From CAWDXG01 sp963822115 (lineage in GTDB: Bacteria > Myxococcota_A > Polyangia > Polyangiales > Polyangiaceae): DNA of 64,000 nt. The stretch is from contig CAWGGM010000010.1 of NCBI GenBank assembly GCA_963822115.1, positions 248,001 through 312,000 of the forward strand, written 5' to 3'. This document shows, one piece after another, positions 9,315 to 17,620 of the stretch (the first letter of the stretch is position 1; each line of letters opens with the position of its first letter). A program made the translations under genes and the position numbers. The notes below the pieces were generated by a model. That model made no database searches. It worked only from the letters and a program-made list of their open reading frames with translations, and was not told where the DNA came from.

Positions 9315-9868
9315 GTGCCCCCTCCCCTCGCCACGCGCCGCCACTGCATCGAGCGCATCCGCGCCGCATGGCCCGACTTCGCCGCGCGCCGCGCACAGCG
9401 GCTCGGCCATGGCACCGTCGTGGAGCGCGTGGCGGAGAACATTCTGGAGGATCTGTTTACGAGCGTGCTGGACTGGCAGCTCGGCGACGTGAAGCGCCAG
9501 CAGGGATTCGCGGATCTCGAGCTGACGCACATGGGCATCAAGTATCTGGTGCTGGAGGCGAAGCGGCCCGGGGCGCTGGCCTGGAGCCGGCGCGCGGTGG
9601 AGGCGGCGCTCGAGCAGGCGCTGCGCTACGCGGCCGAGCAGAAGGTGCGGGCGATTGCCGTGAGCGACGGGCTGATGCTGTACGCGGCAGACGTGAAGAA
9701 CGCTGCTGCACCCGAAGTACCACCGCCCGGCGCGCTGCTTCGCGTACGTGCGCGACGCGGGCAAGACCAGCACGTGGAAGCTGCCGTACCTGGAAGCCGA
9801 CGGCACGGTCGACACCAAGCGGCTGCCGAAGGCTATCGGCTCGATTATCAGCAACTACCGCGGCGGCA
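9315..9868 (+). pseudogene. HsdR-N-like nuclease-fold gene, broken
   Basis: The first ~128 residues (GTG 9315) match the N-terminal type I restriction HsdR-like family: ENILEDLFTSVLDWQLGDVK, ADLELTHMGIKYLVLEAKRP (a PD-(D/E)xK-like core with D...ExK) and AVSDGLMLYAADVKN. Near 9700 the evident coding jumps from frame 3 to frame 1 and continues as LLHPKYHRPARCFAYVRDAG, then KTSTWKLPYLEADGTVDTKR and ends at SIISNYRGG near 9866. From memory, intact relatives have some tens of residues between these two parts, so this is probably an internal deletion, not a single-base error. The 3' end is inverted (next entry). Confidence 0.75.
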
Positions 9869-10033
9869 CCGGATCGCCTCGAGCCGCCCGATCTGCTCCA
9901 GCACCGCTTCGAGCTGCACGTACACATCGGCGGTGTCGCCACCCTGGAAGGGCATCCTGCCGAGCTGCACCGCGGCGCGCGCCAACGTCTCCAGCACGTC
10001 GGGGATGGCCTCGTCCGGGATCTTGCTCACCCT
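9868..10033 (-). pseudogene. Inverted 3' segment of the same HsdR-N-like gene
   Basis: On the minus strand this reads VSKIPDEAIPDVLETLARAA, then VQLGRMPFQGG and VYVQLEAVLEQIGRLEAI, ending at TGA near 9848. It looks like the natural C-terminus of the family represented by the preceding entry, which would follow NYRG directly. Flipping this ~165-bp piece joins NYRG to VSKIP and gives LEAIP plus a TAG stop at the right-hand junction. An independent small gene with GTG start at 10030 is the alternative, but it has no ribosome site. Confidence 0.6.
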
Positions 10034-10094
10034 AGCAGAGCGCTCCGCGCGGGCGCTACTGCAGCCCGCGGCTGTTCGGATGTAGGGTCGCGGC

Positions 10095-10943
10095 GTGAGG
10101 TATCAGGTGCGCGAGAGCTGCGCGCGACGGTTGCTGGCGGCAGCCGCCATGGCCGCGCTGGTGCTTGCGGGCTGTGCTTCGCCGGCGCCGGCGCCGGCCC
10201 AGGCGCCCGCGGCCACGGTGCAGGTCGCCCCGGTCCAGGGCAGGAGCCGCACGGCTTCGCAGGTCGACGCGAAGAACCTGCCCACGTCCACGCCCACGCT
10301 GCAGATCGTCGCGGTCGACGACCGCGGTCAGCCGTTCGCGAAGGTCGACGGCAAGGGCCTGCCCCGCGACATCGAGCTGGAGACGGAAGACGTCTCCGCC
10401 GGCCTGGACGCGCAGGGCAACGTCTACAGGCCGGAGCAGCGCTACGCCGTCGCCCGCACGCGCCAGGGCGAGTCCGCCGAGCAGACGCGCACGCGGCTGC
10501 TGCAGTGGCTGGCCCATGTCGATCTGCCAGCCGGGGAGCGCTTCGCGGTGCAGGATGTCTACACGCTGCCGCCCGACGGGGCCGCTCCCGTCCCGAGCAG
10601 CGCGCGGAGCTATGTGCTCGAGGGTGCGCCCATCATCACCAGCGCGGACATCGCCAGCGTGAAGGCCACCACGGCCGGGCCCCCCATGCCCATGTGCGAA
10701 GTGGTCATCTCGCTGAGCGCTGGCGGCGGCCGGCGTTTCCTCGACGCCACCCGGCGGCTGGTCAAGCGGCGCATCGCGATCCTCGTCGACGGCGTGGTGA
10801 AGAGCGCGCCGGTCGTGATGGAGCCCATCTCCGGCGGGCACCTGATGATCACGGTCGACGACAGCGTGCCGGATTCCTGCCCCAGGGCGCACCGCATCGC
10901 CGCGTTGCTGCGCAAGGACGCGCACGGCCGCGGAAACGACTAG
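10095..10943 (+). CDS. Lipoprotein with SecD P1-head-like domain
   Basis: 282 residues from GTG 10095. The signal peptide MRYQVRESCARRLLAAAAMA ends with the lipobox LAGC, then a Pro/Ala linker. The C-terminal ~110 residues (YVLEGAPIITSADIASVKAT, then VVISLSAGGGRRFLDATRRL, then RIAILVDGVVKSAPVVMEPI) match the P1 head subdomain of SecD/SecDF, the periplasmic part that handles exported proteins. There are no transmembrane helices, so this is not a translocase subunit but a free-standing lipid-anchored head. Such stand-alone proteins are known as orphan domains; the role is unknown. Confidence 0.75.
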   Translation: MRYQVRESCARRLLAAAAMAALVLAGCASPAPAPAQAPAATVQVAPVQGRSRTASQVDAKNLPTSTPTLQIVAVDDRGQPFAKVDGKGLPRDIELETEDVSAGLDAQGNVYRPEQRYAVARTRQGESAEQTRTRLLQWLAHVDLPAGERFAVQDVYTLPPDGAAPVPSSARSYVLEGAPIITSADIASVKATTAGPPMPMCEVVISLSAGGGRRFLDATRRLVKRRIAILVDGVVKSAPVVMEPISGGHLMITVDDSVPDSCPRAHRIAALLRKDAHGRGND

Positions 10944-10997
10944 GCAAGGCCCGCGGCAGCCGCCCCTGCCCGCCGACGTCCGTCATTTCCCCACCAG

Positions 10998-11340
10998 ATG
11001 ACCGAGCCCGGCTTCAACCAGGCCGGCGAGTTCAAGGAGCCCGAGCCGAACAACGACGCCACGACGGCGACGCCGATGACGTTCGCGCCCAACACCAGCC
11101 AGGCGGGGCACTACTACCTGTCGACGCTGCTCGGCACCTTCTCCGATGCCAGCGACGTGCACGTGTACAGCTTCACCGTGCCGGCCGATCTGGCGCTGGA
11201 CTCGAACACGCGCGCGGTCGTGAACTTCAACCCGCAGCCTCCGGGCACGGACGGCAACGGCTCGACCACCAACATGGGCGAGGTCGACATCACGACCAAG
11301 GCCGATCCCAACACGGTGCTGGCCAAGATCGCGCCCGGGC
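10998..11340 (+). pseudogene. Fragment of a secreted PPC-like domain protein
   Basis: The frame reads EFKEPEPNNDATTATPMTFA, then GTFSDASDVHVYSFTVPADL and ends its sensible part at DPNTVLAKI. This is the pattern of bacterial pre-peptidase C-terminal-like beta-sandwich domains of secreted proteins. There is no signal peptide, and beyond about 11340 the frame continues only as the complement of the DUF779 gene. I read it as an internal gene piece left by rearrangement, next to the broken gene at 9.3-10.0 kb. Confidence 0.6.
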
Positions 11341-11375
11341 GCGGTCAGCGCTCCGACGCCTGGACTGCCGCGCTG

Positions 11376-11717
11376 CTACGGCGTCGCGCACACATCCGAT
11401 CGGATGATGAAGCGCATCCCCTCCGGTGCTTCCAGCGAGAAGCCTGCGCCGCGGCCGGGCACGACGTCCAGGGTGAGCCGGGTGTGCTTCCACAGCTCGT
11501 ACTGGTCGCCGCCGATGTAGAAGGGCGTGCCGTCGACCTCGCCGAGCAGGACGTCACGCGCTCCGATGCGGAACTCGCCTTGCGGGTAGCACATCGGAGC
11601 GCTGCCGTCGCAGCAGCCGCCCGACTGATGGAACATGAGAGGACCGTGGTCTTCCCTCAGTTTCCGGATCAGCCGGACGGCGGCTTCAGTCGCCACGACC
11701 TGTGGCTCGTCGGACAT
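11376..11717 (-). CDS. DUF779 family protein
   Basis: 113 residues starting MSDEPQVVATEAAVRLIRKL. The family hallmark FHQSGGCCDGSAPMC with a CC pair is present, followed by YIGGDQYELWKHTRLTLDVV and a C-terminal FSLEAPEGMRFIIR. DUF779 genes regularly sit directly next to ExaC/AldB-type aldehyde dehydrogenases; here the spacing is 5 bp, so the two surely form one operon. The conserved cysteines suggest a metal or redox role, not established. The biochemical role is unknown. Confidence 0.9.
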   Translation of the reverse strand: MSDEPQVVATEAAVRLIRKLREDHGPLMFHQSGGCCDGSAPMCYPQGEFRIGARDVLLGEVDGTPFYIGGDQYELWKHTRLTLDVVPGRGAGFSLEAPEGMRFIIRSDVCATP

Positions 11718-11722
11718 CTCGT

Positions 11723-13243
<1,521 letters not shown>

Positions 13244-13285
13244 CGGGTCATCCCCCTGTGGGTTTCGGGTTGGGCCGCCGAAAAG

Positions 13286-13301
13286 TGCAAAGCGCGCGCC
13301 A
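13286..13301 (-). promoter_or_regulatory. Sigma-54 (-24/-12) promoter for the aldehyde dehydrogenase operon
   Basis: On the minus strand the sequence is TGGCGCGCGCTTTGCA. It fits the consensus TGGCRYRNNNNTTGCW at every fixed position, with the -24 GG and -12 GC ten bases apart. Transcription would start near 13275, giving a leader of about 32 bases before ATG 13243. The remaining spacer up to 13562 shows no gene and no obvious enhancer palindrome that I could pin down. Confidence 0.7.
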
Positions 13302-13562
13302 GTCCTTCTCCCCCGGACGCGAGCCGCCCGCGAGGTGCCGGGCGCCCGCGAGCCGCCCCGGCCGACGGGACCCGACGCGAACAACGCCGTCGTTTCGAGT
13401 GCCGGGCGTCAATCGCACCCGGGGCGCCCACTCCGCGCCGTTTCGCGTTGCGCCCCCGGGGTACCCGTGCCACACCTGCCGTGAAGCCGTGGAGGGCCCT
13501 GCCCTCCTTCGCCCACTCTCCGGTTGACCAGTTATGTGGACGAAGCGTGCACTGCTCGCTCG

Positions 13563-13871
13563 ATGTCCCGCATATCTGCTCCCGATGCCATCGCTCTCGC
13601 TGCGCAAGCAGCCGGGAAGTCATGGGCGAATGCCGTCCGCACGGGGCTGCAGGCGGACGGACGCGACGAGGGCATGTGGCCGGGGACGCTGTCCGAGGCG
13701 CGCGCGCTCGCCGCGCGCATCATCGGGGAGCACAAGACGCCGGAAGACGCGCACGAGGACGTCGCGCGCGCGGTCTATGCCGCTGCGCGCAGCTCGTGGA
13801 ACGCGAACCGCGGCACCGCTCGCGGCTCACGCCGCGCCGGCCGGAGCAAGGGTCCAACGGGCGAAGGGTAG
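13563..13871 (+). CDS. Hypothetical small protein, about 102 aa
   Basis: Starts MSRISAPDAIALAAQAAGKS and continues with a helical region rich in acidic and Ala residues, ending in a basic Ser/Gly/Arg tail. The tail suggests nucleic-acid contact, but no domain is recognised. It lies 60 bp before the RRM gene on the same strand. The start is ATG 13563; an in-frame ATG at 13524 lacks support. Confidence 0.45.
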   Translation: MSRISAPDAIALAAQAAGKSWANAVRTGLQADGRDEGMWPGTLSEARALAARIIGEHKTPEDAHEDVARAVYAAARSSWNANRGTARGSRRAGRSKGPTGEG

Positions 13872-13931
13872 CGTTGCCGTTGCAGCGCGCGAATCGTCTG
13901 GGTGAGAAAGACAGAAGAGAAGAGAAGAGAC

Positions 13932-14249
13932 ATGGGAAACAAGTTGTTTGTTGGCGGTTTGGCCTGGGGGACGGATGATCACGGTCTCCGTGAGGCGTTC
14001 GAAGGTTTTGGCGAGGTCGTAGAGGCCAAGGTCGTCACTGATCGGGAGACCGGGCGTTCGCGCGGCTTCGGCTTCGTGACGTACGGCGATGCGGGGTCTG
14101 CCCAGCGTGCCATCGAAGAGATGGACGGGCAGATGCTCGACGGCCGCAACATCCGCGTCAACGAGGCGAACGATCGCCCCGCGCGCGGTGGTGGCGGTGG
14201 TGGCGGTGGTCGTGGTGGTGGTGGCGGCGGCGGTCGCTTCCGTCGCTAG
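13932..14249 (+). CDS. RNA-binding protein with single RRM domain
   Basis: 105 residues. The RRM shows both signature motifs: RNP2 as LFVGGLAW near the N-terminus and RNP1 as RGFGFVTY around residue 44. A Gly-rich, Arg-ending tail follows (residues about 85-105), as in cyanobacterial and myxobacterial RRM proteins implicated in RNA binding and cold adaptation. A purine-rich GAGAAGAGAAGAGAC precedes the ATG as ribosome site. It converges on a DEAD-box helicase and shares a hairpin terminator with it. Confidence 0.93.
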   Translation: MGNKLFVGGLAWGTDDHGLREAFEGFGEVVEAKVVTDRETGRSRGFGFVTYGDAGSAQRAIEEMDGQMLDGRNIRVNEANDRPARGGGGGGGGRGGGGGGGRFRR

Positions 14250-14276
14250 GGCCTAGCCACAAAGCCAGATAGCAAA

Positions 14277-14316
14277 CGAGCCCACCGTCGCTCCCGCGCC
14301 GGTGGGCTCGCTTGTA
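14277..14316. terminator. Hairpin terminator between RRM and helicase genes
   Basis: An 11-bp perfect stem, CGAGCCCACCG at 14277-14287 paired with CGGTGGGCTCG at 14300-14310, with a 12-base loop, followed by a T-containing CTTGTACTGT. It sits 28 bp after the RRM stop and 16 bp from the helicase stop, so it can serve both convergent genes. Confidence 0.75.
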
Positions 14317-14331
14317 CTGTGCTCCGGGGGA

Positions 14332-15669
14332 CTACGCGGCCTGGACGCGCAAGCGGCGCCGGATCAGCCGTTCGATGTCCGTGAGCAGACTGCGCTCTTC
14401 GCGGGCGCAGAAGGAGATCGCCTGCCCGCTCGCACCGGCACGCCCCGTGCGGCCGATACGGTGCACGTAGCTCTCGGCGACGTTGGGCAGATCGAAGTTG
14501 ATGACGTGCGAGATGCCGTCCACGTCGATGCCGCGTGCAGCCACGTCGGTCGCGACCAGCACGCGCGTCCTGCCGGACCTGAACATGCCGAGTGCCCGCT
14601 CGCGGGCGTTCTGCGACTTGTTGCCGTGGATTGCCTCGGCGCCAATGCCCGCCTTGGACAGCTGCTGCGACAGACGATTCGCCCCGTGCTTGGTGCGCGT
14701 GAAGACGATCGCGCGCTCGACAGCCTCGTCGCCCAGCACGTCCTCGAGCAGGCGGCGCTTGTCGGACTTCTCGACGAAGATCACCGACTGCTCGACGCTC
14801 TCGGCCGTGGTGACGCGCGGCTGGATGGCGACACGCACCGGATTGTCCAGCATGCCGCGGGCGAGCTTCTCGATGGCCGGCGGCACGGTGGCGGAGAACA
14901 GCAACGTCTGCCGCACCGCGGGCACCGCGGCGGAAATCCGTCGCACGTCGTGGACGAAGCCCATATCGAGCATGCGGTCGGCCTCGTCGAGAACGAAGTG
15001 GCGGACGCGATCAAGCCGCACCAGGCCCTGCTGCATGAGATCGAGCAACCGCCCGGGCGTCGCGACCAGCACGTCGGGCCGGCGGCGCAGAGCCGCCTCC
15101 TGTCGATGCTGGCTGACGCCGCCGTAGATCACGGCATGAGACAGATCGAGGTAGCGGCCGTAGGCTTCGACGCGCTCGGCGATCTGCCCCGCGAGCTCGC
15201 GCGTGGGAGTGACGATCAGCGCCCGGATCGCGCCGCGCGGGCCGTCGTCGGCAGCGAGCTGCTGCAGGATGGGCAGCACGAACGCCGCAGTCTTGCCGGT
15301 ACCCGTCTGGGCGCCGGCCAGCACGTCGCGACCAGCTATGGCAGCCGGAATGACCTCGCTCTGCACAGGTGACGGCGTGGCATAGCCTTCGTCGAGCACG
15401 GCGCGGCAGAGCGGCACGGACAGGTCGAGCGCAGAGAACGGCGAGGCGGCCACCGCCGCAAGGACTTCGGGAGTCGGCGGCGGCAGATGCCGGGGACGGT
15501 TCTGGGGAGCGGGACGCGGAGTGCGGTCCTGCGAAGTGCGGCCCTGCGAGGGGCGGCCCTGCCGGGCGGGACGCGAAGTGCGGTCCTGCGAAGCGGGCTG
15601 GGAGGAGTCGGCGCGCGCAGAAGTGTCGCGGGCCGGGCGCCGACGGCGCCGGTACGTAGTCTGGTTCAC
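14332..15669 (-). CDS. DEAD-box RNA helicase (RhlE-like)
   Basis: About 445 residues. All motifs are visible: Q motif with SPVQSEVIP, motif I AQTGTGKT, Ia TPTRELAGQ, Ib TPGRLLD, II LDEADRMLD, III LFSATVP, V ATDVAARGIDVDG and VI HRIGRTGRAG. It unwinds RNA duplexes, typically for ribosome assembly or mRNA decay at low temperature. The N-terminal ~65 residues are low-complexity Arg/Pro/Ser/Gln repeats (SQDRTPRPAP-like), probably RNA-binding. I placed the start at GTG 15669 after GGAAGAAAG; ATG 15708 in the same frame is possible. Confidence 0.93.
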   Translation of the reverse strand: MNQTTYRRRRRPARDTSARADSSQPASQDRTSRPARQGRPSQGRTSQDRTPRPAPQNRPRHLPPPTPEVLAAVAASPFSALDLSVPLCRAVLDEGYATPSPVQSEVIPAAIAGRDVLAGAQTGTGKTAAFVLPILQQLAADDGPRGAIRALIVTPTRELAGQIAERVEAYGRYLDLSHAVIYGGVSQHRQEAALRRRPDVLVATPGRLLDLMQQGLVRLDRVRHFVLDEADRMLDMGFVHDVRRISAAVPAVRQTLLFSATVPPAIEKLARGMLDNPVRVAIQPRVTTAESVEQSVIFVEKSDKRRLLEDVLGDEAVERAIVFTRTKHGANRLSQQLSKAGIGAEAIHGNKSQNARERALGMFRSGRTRVLVATDVAARGIDVDGISHVINFDLPNVAESYVHRIGRTGRAGASGQAISFCAREERSLLTDIERLIRRRLRVQAA

Positions 15670-16066
15670 GTGGATCGATTCTTTCTTCCGGACAGACCGG
15701 AAACACATCACACGGTCGCAAATCCGCCGTGTGGCCACGTCCGACCGCCGGCAGTTTCGTCGCCAGGCATTCGGGAGTCCCCGCGCCGCGAGCGAGCTCG
15801 CCGGTCGAAGACGTGGTGCGCGCTGTCTAGCGCAGGTTGCCCCGCGGAGCAAGCCGTGCGCGGGGCCCAGGGCCCCCGGCACGCTCCGCACGCGCCCTGT
15901 TCGGGTCGACTGCCGGGCCGTGTTCAGGCGCTGGCGGCCCTCACTGCCGCCTCCAGCTGCGCCAGCGGGCAGCCGGCGCAAGGCGGCCTCCACTGCCGAC
16001 ACGCGCTCGAGGGTCTCGAGCGGGATCGGCGTTCCCTCCTTCTTCGCGTCATGGAAGCCGGCAGGC
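15670..16066. other. Spacer without recognisable gene
   Basis: About 400 bp between the helicase start and the glycosidase stop. Only shuffled-frame open stretches occur, with no ribosome site. The part next to the helicase must hold its promoter; the sequence TCACACGGTCGCAAAT near 15710 is the least GC-rich piece. I see nothing else. Confidence 0.4.
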
Positions 16067-16993
16067 CTAGCGCGGAAACGCCACCAGCGCGTTGATCGTC
16101 GCGCGCCGCGCAATCACGTCGAGCTTCGCCGTGCCGACCCGGATCCGCATCGAGGTCGAAGAGCCGCCATCCAGGTTGAGCGCGGTCCGCGCGTGCAGAT
16201 CGCGCGCGAGCCAGGTCGCGAAGGCGAGCAGCGTGGGCCCGGCGGTGGTCGCTGCGGCGCTCATGCGGACCGCGCTGTCGGAAAGCGGGAAGGCCGCGCT
16301 CGCATCGAAGGCGACGACGAACAGCACCGCGCCCTGTGCATCGATGGCCACGGCCGAGCGCGCATCGCGTCGCAATCCCGGACGCGGCCGTACCAGCACG
16401 CGCCCGCCGTCCACCAGCCGATCCACGCTCTGCAGTGCGAGCGTGGGCTTGCGCACCCGGAACGCGTCGCGGTGCACGATCGCGGGGCGTCCCCCTTCCA
16501 CGAAAAACACACCCGAACCACCCCGCGCCGCGAGCGGCGCAACGCGCCGGCCGCTGGAGACCACCAGTCCCATCGGCCGTTCCTGGTCGTAGAAACCGCC
16601 GTTGATCGCCACGTAGTCCGTCGGCGGCTCGTGTCCCTTCAGGATGGTCGAGAGCGGTCGGGGCTTTTTCGCAGGCAATAGCTCGAAGCGCGCCTTGGCG
16701 GGTAGGACGCGCGCCACCCAGAGCCGCCCATGGGTGGCAGAACCGGTGTAGCGGTAGAGCGTCGCGGATAGCGCGTCGGCACGCCCGCCGATGCGACGTT
16801 CGACGTGCAGCGTCAGCTCCGCGGGCGGCGCTGCCGAGGTCGCCGGCGCTGCGCTCGTCGCCGCCGCTCCGCTCGCCGCCGCATCCGCCGCCTTCGCCAC
16901 GCGCGCGGAGGCCGGCGCGGGCGGCGCCTTGTGCGCCTTCGAGCAAGCCGCGCACAACACGCAAGCGAGAACCGCACAAACGCGCCGCGTCAT
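16067..16993 (-). CDS. Phosphodiester glycosidase (NAGPA-like) lipoprotein
   Basis: 308 residues starting MTRRVCAVLACVLCAACSKA, with lipobox CAAC. After an Ala/Pro linker the catalytic domain shows the NAGPA family landmarks: DYVAINGGFYDQERPMGLVV in the middle and LNLDGGSSTSM near the C-terminus. The family cleaves GlcNAc-1-phosphodiester-type links (mammalian uncovering enzyme) and bacterial homologues act on cell-surface polymers. The substrate here is unknown. ATG 16993 is preferred over an upstream ATG because it gives a clean signal peptide. Confidence 0.88.
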   Translation of the reverse strand: MTRRVCAVLACVLCAACSKAHKAPPAPASARVAKAADAAASGAAATSAAPATSAAPPAELTLHVERRIGGRADALSATLYRYTGSATHGRLWVARVLPAKARFELLPAKKPRPLSTILKGHEPPTDYVAINGGFYDQERPMGLVVSSGRRVAPLAARGGSGVFFVEGGRPAIVHRDAFRVRKPTLALQSVDRLVDGGRVLVRPRPGLRRDARSAVAIDAQGAVLFVVAFDASAAFPLSDSAVRMSAAATTAGPTLLAFATWLARDLHARTALNLDGGSSTSMRIRVGTAKLDVIARRATINALVAFPR

Positions 16994-17106
16994 CGCTCTT
17001 CGACGTAGCACGTCCAGAGCAGCCCGGAACGATTGTTGCGGCCGCGCGCCGGCCCCGGCACGCTCGCTCCGTGCACGGCCTCGTTTCGCGCTGTGGTGAG
17101 CGTCAC

Positions 17107-17619
17107 ATGCATCGGACGCAGGCCGTCCTGCTCGTATTCGCCGCGCTCGGCTGCGCGCCCCGCGTCACGCGCACCACGCCGAACGCAACGACGGTCACGC
17201 CACCACCTGCGGCCAGCGCGACTCCGCCCGCCGACGCCGGTGGAACGACGCCGTCAGCCGAGCCACCAGCTGCGTTCGCGCCGACGTTCGACGAGGAAAT
17301 GGCCTGCCGTCGCGCACACTGCTTCGTCGGCGGCGCCGCCCACTGCCTGGACACCTGCTACAAGTACAACCACCCGAAGCATCCGCACCGGCACGAGACG
17401 TGCAACGACTCATGCCGGTACAACTACGACATCCCGGCCTGCGAGAACGCCTGCGCGCGGGATCGCCGCGCCTTCGCTCGCGTCCCCGCTACGGTGCCGC
17501 CTGCCTGCCGCACGGCGATGAGCGCCTGCCGCCGCGACTGCGGCGAACATGCGCCGAACAGTTGCGATCTCCACTGCCTGGTTGCTCTCGAAACGTGTGA
17601 GAGCGAGAGCGCGAGGTAG
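17107..17619 (+). CDS. Cysteine-rich secreted protein
   Basis: 170 residues starting MHRTQAVLLVFAALGCAPRV with lipobox ALGC. A Pro/Ala/Thr linker is followed by a Cys-rich module with paired cysteines: CRRAHCFVGGAAHCLDTCYK, then ETCNDSCRYNYDIPACENAC and later CRTAMSACRRDC. The regular spacing suggests helical hairpins cross-linked by disulfides. It converges on the triple-DsbA lipoprotein gene with 1 bp between stops, which is suggestive because a disulfide-rich secreted protein would be a natural client. Family not recognised. Confidence 0.7.
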   Translation: MHRTQAVLLVFAALGCAPRVTRTTPNATTVTPPPAASATPPADAGGTTPSAEPPAAFAPTFDEEMACRRAHCFVGGAAHCLDTCYKYNHPKHPHRHETCNDSCRYNYDIPACENACARDRRAFARVPATVPPACRTAMSACRRDCGEHAPNSCDLHCLVALETCESESAR

Positions 17620-17620
17620 C

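Noticed and set aside
14159..14249. Gly-run at the end of the RRM gene as a CRISPR or repeat array
   Set aside because: It is a simple GGT/GGC codon run coding the Gly-rich tail of a known protein type. No CRISPR array was seen anywhere in the window.
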